Assembly (NCBI GenBank): GCA_958450325.1
Contig: CAUDLW010000074.1
Span: 1-64,000 of the forward strand
Direction: 5' to 3'
DNA length: 64,000 bases
Source: Agrostemma githago
Taxonomy: Eukaryota > Streptophyta > Magnoliopsida > Caryophyllales > Caryophyllaceae
Made by a program: the position numbers and the translations under genes. Shown piece by piece: positions 51,028 through 62,100 of the stretch. The notes under the pieces were generated by a model. The model saw only the letters and a list, made by a program, of their open reading frames with translations, was not told the origin of the DNA and searched no databases. Position 1 is the stretch's first letter. Each line of letters begins with the position of its first letter.

Positions 51028-52849
51028 CACCTAATCCAACCCTAAAACCTATTCCTTATTCAAGGTCACTAAACCCGCAACAAACTGAACCCTAAGAGGG
51101 TATTGGTGAACCCTGTCGTGGATGTGATTCAAAGATGGGGCACTGAACCTTAAGAGTAGGGTACTGCATAAGACGGGACGGAAAAGGATTTAGGGTTGGA
51201 TTAGGCGTACCCGCTACGCGGATCCACTAATCCAACCCTAAAACCTTTTCCTTATTCAAGGACGGCAAAAGGGTTTAGGGTTGGATTAGGCGAACCCGCT
51301 ATGCGGCTCCGCCTAATCCAACCTTAAACCCTTTTCCTTATTCAAGGTCACTAAACCCGCAAGAAACTGAACCCTAAGAGGGTATTGGTGAACCCTGTCG
51401 TGGATGTGATTCAAAGATGGGGCATTGAACCTTAAGAGTAGGGTACTGCATAAGACGGGACGGAAAAGGGTTTAGGGTTGGATTAGGCGTACCCGCTACA
51501 CGGCTCCGCCTAATCCAACACTAAACCCTTTTCCTTATTCAAGGACGGAAAAGGGTTTAGGGTTGGATTAGGCGAACCCGCTACGCGGCTCCGCCTAATC
51601 CAACCCTAAAACCTTTTCCTTATTCAAGGTCACTAAACCCGCAACAAACTGAACCCTAAGAGGGTATTGGTGAACCCTGTCGTGGATGTGATTCAAAGAT
51701 GGGGCACTGAACCTTAAGAGTAGGGTACTGCAAAAGACGGGACGGAAAAGGGTTTCCGGTTGGATTAGGCGAACCCGCTACGCGGCTCCGCCTAATCCAA
51801 CCCTAAACCCTTTTCCTTATTCAAGGTCACTAAACCCGCAACAAACTGAACCCTGAGAGGGTATTGGTGAACCCTGTCGTGGATGTGATTCAAAGAAGGG
51901 GCACTGAACCTTAAGAGTAGGGTACTGCATAAGACGGGACGGAAAAGGGTTTAGGGTTGGATTAGGCGTACCCGCTACGCGGCTCCGCCTAATCCAACGC
52001 TAAACCCTTTTCCTTATTCAAGGTCACTAAACCCGCAAGAAACTGAACCCTTAGAGGGTATTGGTGAACCCTGTTGTGGATGTGATTCGAAGATGGGGCA
52101 CTGAACCTTAAGAGTAGGGTACTGCATAAGACGGGACGGAAAATGGTTTAATGTTGGATTAGGCGAAACCGCTACGCGGCTCCGCCTAATCCAACCCTAA
52201 ACCATTTTCCTTATTCAAGGTCACTAAACCCGCAACAAACTGAACCCTAAGAGGGTACTGGTGAACCCTATCGTGGATGTGATTCAAAGAAGGGGCACTG
52301 AACCTTAAGAGTAGGGTACTGCATAAGACGGGACGGAAAAGGGTTGAGGGTTGGATTAGGCGTACCCGCTACGCGGCTCCGCCTAATCCAACGCTAAACC
52401 CTTTTCCTTATTCAAGGTCACTAAACCCGCAAGAAACTGAACCCTGAGAGGGTATTGGTGAACCCTGTTGTGGATGTGATTCGAAGATGGGGCAATGAAC
52501 CTTAAGAGTAGGGTACTGCATAAGACGGGATGGAAAAGGGTTTAGGGTTGGATTAGGCGAAACCGCTACGCGGCTCCGCCTAATCCAACCCTAAACCCTT
52601 TTCCTTATTGAAGGTCACTAAACCCGCAACAAACTGAACCCTAAGAGGGTATTGGTGAACCCTGTCGTGGATGTGATTAAAAGATGGGGCACTGAACCTT
52701 TAGAGTAGGGTACTGCATAAGACGGGACGAAAAAGGGTTTAGGGTTGGATTAGGCGTACCCGCTACTTGGCTCCGCCTAATCCAACCCTAAACCCTTTTC
52801 CTTATTCAAGGTCACTAAACCCGCAACAAACTGAACCCTAAGAGGGTAT

Positions 52850-53480
52850 TGGTGAACCCTGTCGTGGATGTGATTCAAAGATGGGGCACTGAACCTTAAG
52901 AGTAGGGTATTGAATAAGACGGGACGGAAAAGGGTTTAGGGTTGGATTAGGCGTACCCGCTACGCGGCTCCGCCTAATCCAACTCTAAACCCTTTTCCTT
53001 ATTCAAGGACGGAAAAGGGTTTAAGGTTGGATTAGGCGAACGCGCTACGCGGCTCCGCCTAATCCAACCCTAAACCCTTTTCCTTATTGAAGGTCACTAA
53101 ACCCGCAACAAACTGAACCCTAAGAGGGTATTGGTGAACCCTGTCGTGGATGTGATTCAAAGATGGGGCACTGAACCTTAAGAGTAGGGTATTGAATAAG
53201 ACGGGACGGAAAAGGGTTTAGGGTTGGATTAGGCGTACCCGCTACGCGGCTCCGCCTAATCCAACTCTAAACCCTTTTCCTTATTCAAGGACGGAAAAGG
53301 GTTTAAGGTTGGATTAGGCGAACGCGCTACGGCTCCGCCTAATCCAACCCTAAACCATTTTCCTTATTCAAGGTCACTAAACCCGCAACAAACTGAACCC
53401 TAAGAGGGTATTGGTGAACCCTGTCGTGGATGTGATTCAAAGATGGGGCACTGAACCTTAAGAGTAGGGTACTGCAAAAG
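52850..53480 (+). repeat. 282-bp A-B dimer duplication
   Basis: An A unit with attgaataag and aactctaaaccc followed by a B unit with a ggtttaaggttgg arm and gaacgcgct loop occurs twice in succession (attgaataag at 52911 and 53193; the shift of 282 is 197 plus 85). The second B lacks two more bases in the loop (gctacggctcc). The pair was then carried into the second 2703-bp copy (55614/55896). Confidence 0.9.
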
Positions 53481-56400
53481 ACGGGACGGAAAAGGGTTTC
53501 CGGTTGGATTAGGCGAACCCGCTACGTGGCTCCGCCTAATCCAACCCTAAAACCTTTTCCTTATTCAAGGACGGCAAAAGGGTTTAGGGTTGGATTAGGC
53601 GAACCCGCTATGCGGCTCCGCCTAATCCAACCTTAAACCCTTTTCCTTATTCAAGGTCACTAAACCCGCAAGAAACTGAACCCTAAGAGGGTATTGGTGA
53701 ACCCTGTCGTGGATGTGATTCAAAGATGGGGCATTGAACCTTAAGAGTAGGGTACTGCATAAGACGGGACGGAAAAGGGTTTTGGGTTGGATTAGGCGTA
53801 CCCGCTACACGGCTCCGCCTAATCCAACACTAAACCCTTTTCCTTATTCAAGGACGGAAAAGGGTTTAGGGTTGGATTAGGCGAACCCGCTACGCGGCTC
53901 CGCCTAATCCAACCCTAAAACCTTTTCCTTATTCAAGGTCACTAAACCCGCAACAAACTGAACCCTAAGAGGGTATTGGTGAACCCTGTCGTGGATGTGA
54001 TTCAAAGATGGGGCACTGAACCTTAAGAGTAGGGTACTGCAAAAGACGGGACGGAAAAGGGTTTCCGGTTGGATTAGGCGAACCCGCTACGCGGCTCCGC
54101 CTAATCCAACCCTAAACCCTTTTCCTTATTCAAGGTCACTAAACCCGCAACAAACTGAACCCTGAGAGGGTATTGGTGAACCCTGTCGTGGATGTGATTC
54201 AAAGAAGGGGCACTGAACCTTAAGAGTAGGGTACTGCATAAGACGGGACGGAAAAGGGTTTAGGGTTGGATTAGGCGTACCCGCTACGCGGCTCCGCCTA
54301 ATCCAACGCTAAACCCTTTTCCTTATTCAAGGTCACTAAACCCGCAAGAAACTGAACCCTTAGAGGGTATTGGTGAACCCTGTTGTGGATGTGATTCGAA
54401 GATGGGGCACTGAACCTTAAGAGTAGGGTACTGCATAAGACGGGACAGAAAATGGTTTAATGTTGGATTAGGCGAAACCGCTACGCGGCTCCGCCTAATC
54501 CAACCCTAAACCATTTTCCTTATTCAAGGTCACTAAACCCGCAACAAACTGAACCCTAAGAGGGTACTGGTGAACCCTATCGTGGATGTGATTCAAAGAA
54601 GGGGCACTGAACCTTAAGAGTAGGGTACTGCATAAGACGGGACGGAAAAGGGTTGAGGGTTGGATTAGGCGTACCCGCTACGCGGCTCCGCCTAATCCAA
54701 CGCTAAACCCTTTTCCTTATTCAAGGTCACTAAACCCGCAAGAAACTGAACCCTGAGAGGGTATTGGTGAACCCTGTTGTGGATGTGATTCGAAAATGGG
54801 GCAATGAACCTTAAGAGTAGGGTACTGCATAAGACGGGATGGAAAAGGCTTTAGGGTTGGATTAGGCGAAACCGCTACGCGGCTCCGCCTAATCCAACCC
54901 TAAACCCTTTTCCTTATTGAAGGTCACTAAACCCGCAACAAACTGAACCCTAAGAGGGTACTGGTGAACCCTATCGTGGATGTGATTCAAAGAAGGGGCA
55001 CTGAACCTTAAGAGTAGGGTACTGCATAAGACGGGACGGAAAAGGGTTGAGGGTTGGATTAGGCGTACCCGCTACGCGGCTCCGCCTAATCCAACGCTAA
55101 ACCCTTTTCCTTATTCAAGGTCACTAAACCCGCAAGAAACTGAACCCTGAGAGGGTATTGGTGAACCCTGTTGTGGATGTGATTCGAAGATGGGGCAATG
55201 AACCTTAAGAGTAGGGTACTGCATAAGACGGGATGGAAAAGGGTTTAGGGTTGGATTAGGCGAAACCGCTACGCGGCTCCGCCTAATCCAACCCTAAACC
55301 CTTTTCCTTATTGAAGGTCACTAAACCCGCAACAAACTGAACCCTAAGAGGGTATTGGTGAACCCTGTCGTGGATGTGATTAAAAGATGGGGCACTGAAC
55401 CTTTAGAGTAGGGTACTGCATAAGACGGGACGAAAAAGGGTTTAGGGTTGGATTAGGCGTACCCGCTACTTGGCTCCGCCTAATCCAACCCTAAACCCTT
55501 TTCCTTATTCAAGGTCACTAAACCCGCAACAAACTGAACCCTAAGAGGGTATTGGTGAACCCTGTCGTGGATGTGATTCAAAGATGGGGCACTGAACCTT
55601 AAGAGTAGGGTATTGAATAAGACGGGACGGAAAAGGGTTTAGGGTTGGATTAGGCGTACCCGCTACGCGGCTCCGCCTAATCCAACTCTAAACCCTTTTC
55701 CTTATTCAAGGACGGAAAAGGGTTTAAGGTTGGATTAGGCGAACGCGCTACGCGGCTCCGCCTAATCCAACCCTAAACCCTTTTCCTTATTGAAGGTCAC
55801 TAAACCCGCAACAAACTGAACCCTAAGAGGGTATTGGTGAACCCTGTCGTGGATGTGATTCAAAGATGGGGCACTGAACCTTAAGAGTAGGGTATTGAAT
55901 AAGACGGGACGGAAAAGGGTTTAGGGTTGGATTAGGCGTACCCGCTACGCGGCTCCGCCTAATCCAACTCTAAACCCTTTTCCTTATTCAAGGACGGAAA
56001 AGGGTTTAAGGTTGGATTAGGCGAACGCGCTACGGCTCCGCCTAATCCAACCCTAAACCATTTTCCTTATTCAAGGTCACTAAACCCGCAACAAACTGAA
56101 CCCTAAGAGGGTATTGGTGAACCCTGTCGTGGATGTGATTCAAAGATGGGGCACTGAACCTTAAGAGTAGGGTACTGCAAAAGACGGGACGGAAAAGGGT
56201 TTCCGGTTGGATTAGGCGAACCCGCTACGTGGCTCCGCCTAATCCAACCCTAAAACCTTTTCCTTATTCAAGGACGGCAAAAGGGTTTAGGGTTGGATTA
56301 GGCGAACCCGCTATGCGGCTCCGCCTAATCCAACCTTAAACCCTTTTCCTTATTCAAGGTCACTAAACCCGCAAGAAACTGAACCCTAAGAGGGTATTGG

Positions 56401-58350
56401 TGAACCCTGTCGTGGATGTGATTCAAAGATGGGGCATTGAACCTTAAGAGTAGGGTACTGCATAAGACGGGACGGAAAAGGGTTTTGGGTTGGATTAGGC
56501 GTACCCGCTACACGGCTCTGCCTAATCCAACACTAAACCCTTTTCCTTATTCAAGGACGGAAAAGGGTTTAGGGTTGGATTAGGCGAACCCGCTACGCGG
56601 CTCCGCCTAATCCAACCCTAAAACCTTTTCCTTATTCAAGGTCACTAAACCCGCAACAAACTGAACCCTAAGAGGGTATTGGTGAACCCTGTCGTGGATG
56701 TGATTCAAAGATGGGGCACTGAACCTTAAGAGTAGGGTACTGCAAAAGACGGGACGGAAAAGGGTTTCCGGTTGGATTAGGCGAACCCGCTACGCGGCTC
56801 CGCCTAATCCAACCCTAAACCCTTTTCCTTATTCAAGGTCACTAAACCCGCAACAAACTGAACCCTGAGAGGGTATTGGTGAACCCTGTCGTGGATGTGA
56901 TTCAAAGAAGGGGCACTGAACCTTAAGAGTAGGGTACTGCATAAGACGGGACGGAAAAGGGTTTAGGGTTGGATTAGGCGTACCCGCTACGCGGCTCCGC
57001 CTAATCCAACGCTAAACCCTTTTCCTTATTCAAGGTCACTAAACCCGCAAGAAACTGAACCCTTAGAGGGTATTGGTGAACCCTGTTGTGGATGTGATTC
57101 GAAGATGGGGCACTGAACCTTAAGAGTAGGGTACTGCATAAGACGGGACAGAAAATGGTTTAATGTTGGATTAGGCGAAACCGCTACGCGGCTCCGCCTA
57201 ATCCAACCCTAAACCATTTTCCTTATTCAAGGTCACTAAACCCGCAACAAACTGAACCCTAAGAGGGTACTGGTGAACCCTATCGTGGATGTGATTCAAA
57301 GAAGGGGCACTGAACCTTAAGAGTAGGGTACTGCATAAGACGGGACGGAAAAGGGTTGAGGGTTGGATTAGGCGTACCCGCTACGCGGCTCCGCCTAATC
57401 CAACGCTAAACCCTTTTCCTTATTCAAGGTCACTAAACCCGCAAGAAACTGAACCCTGAGAGGGTATTGGTGAACCCTGTTGTGGATGTGATTCGAAAAT
57501 GGGGCAATGAACCTTAAGAGTAGGGTACTGCATAAGACGGGATGGAAAAGGCTTTAGGGTTGGATTAGGCGAAACCGCTACGCGGCTCCGCCTAATCCAA
57601 CCCTAAACCCTTTTCCTTATTGAAGGTCACTAAACCCGCAACAAACTGAACCCTAAGAGGGTATTGGTGAACCCTGTCGTGGATGTGATTAAAAGATGGG
57701 GCACTGAACCTTTAGAGTAGGGTACTGCATAAGACGGGACGAAAAAGGGTTTAGGGTTGGATTAGGCGTACCCGCTACTTGGCTCCGCCTAATCCAACCC
57801 TAAACCCTTTTCCTTATTCAAGGTCACTAAACCCGCAACAAACTGAACCCTAAGAGGGTATTGGTGAACCCTGTCGTGGATGTGATTCAAAGATGGGGCA
57901 CTGAACCTTAAGAGTAGGGTACTGCATAAGACGGGACGGAAAAGGGTTTAGGGTTGGATTAGGCGTACCCGCTACGCGGCTCCGCCTAATCCAACTCTAA
58001 ACCCTTTTCCTTATTCAAGGACGGAAAAGGGTTTAGGGTTGGATTAGGCGAACCCGCTACGCGGCTCCGCCTAATCCAACCCTAAACCATTTTCCTTATT
58101 CAAGGTCACTAAACCCGCAACAAACTGAACCCTAAGAGGGTACTGGTGAACCCTGTCGTGGATGTGATTCAAAGAAGGGGCACTGAACCTTAAGAGTAGG
58201 GTACTGCATAAGACGGGACGGAAAAGGGTTTAGGGTTGGATTAGGCGTACCCGCTACGTGGCTCCGCCTAATCCAACGCTAAACCCTTTTCCTTATTCAA
58301 GGTCACTAAACCCGCAAGAAACTGAACCCTGAGAGGGTATTGGTGAACCC
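52960..58350 (+). repeat. 2703-bp long-range repeat, two copies
   Basis: The variants attgaataag (52911/55614 and 53193/55896), the loop aacgcgctacggctcc (53321/56024), the tacacgg loop (53809/56512), and cgaaaatggggcaatg with ggctttaggg (54791/57494) are 2703 bp apart. Near 54930-55320 the first copy carries two extra A units (about 393 bp) that repeat its own preceding gggtactgg and cgaag units; after these the offset to the second copy falls to 2310 bp. Single-base differences are few. Confidence 0.9.
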
Positions 58351-59170
58351 TGTTGTGGATGTGATTCGAAGATGGGGCAATGAACCTTAAGAGTAGGGTA
58401 CTGCATAAGACGGGATGGAAAAGGGTTTAGGATTGGATTAGGCGAAACCGCTACGCGGCTCCGCCTAATCCAACCCTAAACCTTTTTCCTTATTGAAAGT
58501 CACTAAACCCGCAACAAAATGAACCCTAAGAGGGTACTGGTGAACCCTGTCGTGGATGTGATTAAAAGATGGGGCACTGAACCTTTAGAGTAGGGTACTG
58601 CATAAGACGGGACGAAAAAGGGATTAGGGTTGGATTAGGCGTACCCGCTACTTGGCTCCGCCTAATCCAACCCTAAACCCTTTTCCATATTCAAGGTCAC
58701 TAAACCCGCAACAAACTGAACCCTAAGAGGGTATTGGTGAACCCTGTCGTGGATGTGATTCAAAGATGGGGCACTGAACCTTAATGGTAGGGTACTGCAT
58801 AAGACGGGACGGAAAAGGGTTTAGGGTTGGATTAGGCGTACCCGCTACGCGGCTCCGCCTAATCCAACTCTAAACCCTTTTCCTTATTCAGGGACGGAAA
58901 AGGGTTTAGGGTTGGATTAGGCGAACCCGCTACGCGGCTCCGCCTAATCCAACCCTAAAACCTTTTCCTTATTCAAGGTCACTAAACCCGCAACAAACTG
59001 AACCCTGAGAGGGTATTGGTGAACCCTGTCGTGGATGTGATTCAAAGATGGGGCACTGAACCTTAAGAGTAGGGTACTGCATAAGACGGGACGGAAAAGG
59101 GTTTAGGGTTGGATTAGGCGTACCCGCTACGTGGCTCCGCCTAATCCAACCCGAAACCATTTTCATTATT
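58350..59170 (+). repeat. A and B units between HOR blocks
   Basis: A units of the caatg and aaaag types carry private changes (ttaggattgg, cctttttcc, gaaagtcac, caaaatgaacc, ccttaatggtag), followed by A-B pairs with standard loops. The number of singletons is higher than in neighbouring blocks, suggesting slightly less recent homogenisation. A 65-codon open frame on the minus strand here is a chance frame across unit boundaries. Confidence 0.7.
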
Positions 59171-62100
59171 CAAGGACGGAAAAGGGTTTAGGGTTGGATT
59201 AGGCGATCCCGCTACGCGGCTCCGCCTAATCCAACCCTAAAACCTTTTCCTTATTCAAGGTCACTAAACCCGCAACAAACTGAACCCTAAGAGGGTATTG
59301 GTGAACCCTGTCGTGGATGTGATTCAAAGATGGGGCACTGAACCTTAAGAGTAGGGTACTGCATAAGACGAGACGGAAAAGGGTTTACGGTTGGATTAGG
59401 CATACCCGCTACGCGGCTCCGCCTAATCCAACCCTAAACCCTTTTCCTTATTCAAGGACGGAAAAAGGTTTAGGGTTGGATTAGACGAACCCGCTACGCG
59501 GCTCCGCCTAATCCAACCCTAAAACCTTTTCCTTATTCAAGGTCACTAAACCCGCAACAAACTGAACCCTAAGAGGGTATTGGTGAATCCTGTCGTGGAT
59601 GTGATTCAAAGATGGGGCACTAAACCTTAAGAGTAGGGTACTGCATAAGACGGGACGGAAAAGGGTTTAGGGTTGGATTAGGCGAACCCGCTACGCGGCT
59701 CCGCCTAATCCAACCCTAAAACCTTTTCCTTATTCAAGGTCACTAAACCCGCAACAAACTGAACCCTAAGAGGGTATTGGTGAACCTTGTCGTGGATGTG
59801 ATTCAAAGATGGGGCATTGAACCTTAAGAGTAGGGTACTGCAAAAGTCGGGACGGAAAAGGGTTTCCGGTTGGATTAGGCGAACTCGCTACGCGGCTCCG
59901 CCTAATCCAACCCTAAACCCTTTTCCTTATTCAAGGTCACTAAACCCGCAACAAACTGAACCCTGAGAGGGTATTGGTGAACCCTGTCGTGGATGTGATT
60001 CAAAGATGGGGCACTGAACCTTAAGAGTAGGGTACTGCATAAGACGGGACGGAAAAGGGTTTAGGGTTGGATTAGGCGTACCCGCTACGCGGCTCCGCCT
60101 AATCCAACCCGAAACCCTTTTCCTTATTCAAGGACGGAAAAGGGTTTAGGGTTGGATTAGGCGATCCCGCTACGCGGCTCCGCCTAATCCAACCCTAAAA
60201 CCTTTTCCTTATTCAAGGTCACTAAACCCGCAACAAACTGAACCCTAAGAGGGTATTGGTGAACCCTGTCGTGGATGTGATTCAAAGATGGGGCACTGAA
60301 CCTTAAGAGTAGGGTACTGCATAAGACGAGACGGAAAAGGGTTTACGGTTGGATTAGGCATACCCGCTACGCGGCTCCGCCTAATCCAACCCTAAACCCT
60401 TTTCCTTATTCAAGGACGGAAAAAGGTTTAGGGTTGGATTAGACGAACCCGCTACGCGGCTCCGCCTAATCCAACCCTAAAACCTTTTCCTTATTCAAGG
60501 TCACTAAACCCGCAACAAACTGAACCCTAAGAGGGTATTGGTGAACCCGGTCGTGGATGTGATTCAAAGATGGGGCATTGAACCTTAAGAGTAGGGTACT
60601 GCAAAAGACGTGACGGAAAAGGGTTTCCGGTTGGATTAGGCGAACCCGCTACGCGGCTCCGCCTAATCCAACCCAAAACCCTTTTCCTTATTCAAGGTCA
60701 CTAAGCCCGCAACAAACTGAACCCTGAGAGGGTATTGGTGAACCCTGTCGTGGATGTGATTCAAAGATGGGGCACTGAACCTTAAGAGTAGGGTACTGCA
60801 TAAGACGGGACGGAAAAGGGTTTAGGGTTGGATTAGGCGTACCCGCTACGCGGCTCCTCCTAATCCAACCCTAAACCCTTTTCCTTATTCAAGGTCACTA
60901 AACCTGCAAGAAACTGAACCCTGAGAGGGTATTGGTGAACCCTGTCGTGGATGTGATTCAAAGATGGGGCGCTGAACTATAAGAGTAGGGTACTGCATAA
61001 GACGGGACGGAAAAGAGTTTAGGGTTGGATTAGGCGTACCCGCTACGCGGCTCCGCCTAATCCAACCCTAAAATCTTTTCCTTATTCAAGGTCACTAAAC
61101 CCGCAACAAACTGAATCCTAAGAGGGTATTGGTGAACCCTGTCGTGGATGTGATTCAAAGATGGGGCACCGAACGTTAAGAGTAGGGTACTGCATAAGAC
61201 GGGACGGAAAAGGATTTAGGGTTGGATTAGGCGTACCCGCTACGCGGCTCCGCCTAATCCAACCCTAAAACCTTTTCCTTATTCAAGGACGGCAAAAGGG
61301 TTTAGGGTTGGATTAGGCGAACCCGCTACGCGGCTCCGCCTAATCCAACCCTAAAACCTTTTCCTTATTCAAGGTCACTAAACCTGCAACAAACTGAACC
61401 CTAAGAGGGTATTGGTGAACCCTGTCGTGGATGTGATTCAAAGATGGGGCACTGAACCTTAAGAGTAGGGTACTGCAAAAGACGGGACGGAAAAGGGTTT
61501 CCGGTTGGATTAGGCGAACTCGCTACGCGGCTCCGCCTAATCCAACCCTAAACCCTTTTCCTTATTCAAGGTCACTAAACCCGCAACAAACTGAACCCTG
61601 AGAGGGTATTGGTGAACCCTGTCGTGGATGTGATTCAAAGATGGGGCACCGAACCTTAAGAGTAGGGTACTGCATAAGACGGGACGGAAAAGGATTTAGG
61701 GTTGGATTAGGCGTACCCGCTACGCGGCTCCGCCTAATCCAACCCTAAAACCTTTTCCTTATTCAAGGACGGCAAAAGGGTTTAGGGTTGGATTAGGCGA
61801 ACCCGCTACGCGGCTCCGCCTAATCCAACCTTAAACCCTTTTCCTTATTCAAGGTCACTAAACCCGCAAGAAACTGAACCCTAAGAGGGTATTGGTGAAC
61901 CCTGTCGTGGATGTGATTCAAAGATGGGGCACTGAACCTTAAGAGTAGGGTACTGCATAAGACGGGACGGAAAAGGGTTTAGGGTTGGATTAGGCGTACC
62001 CGCTACGCGGCTCCGCCTAATCCAACCCGAAACCCTTTTCATTATTCAAGGACGGAAAAGGGTTTAGGGTTGGATTAGGCGATCCCGCTACGCGGCTCCG

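Larger units (their letters stand above)
43350..52960 (+). repeat. 6299-bp long-range repeat, about 1.5 copies
   Basis: Copy one runs about 43350-49650 and copy two about 49650-52960, where it switches to another pattern. Shared landmarks 6299 bp apart are: ggtgcattgaacc with caaaagtcggg (43611/49910), gagtaaagtactgc (44078/50377), the 8-bp loop deletion (44716/51015), the tacacgg loop (45201/51500) and attgaataag (46612/52911). Copy two corresponds to the first half of copy one only. Boundaries are approximate because all units are homologous. Confidence 0.88.

Noticed and set aside
58969..59166. 65-codon open reading frame, minus strand
   Set aside because: It lies across the satellite unit like the other, is open only because of local variants, is not conserved in sister units and has no recognisable protein features.
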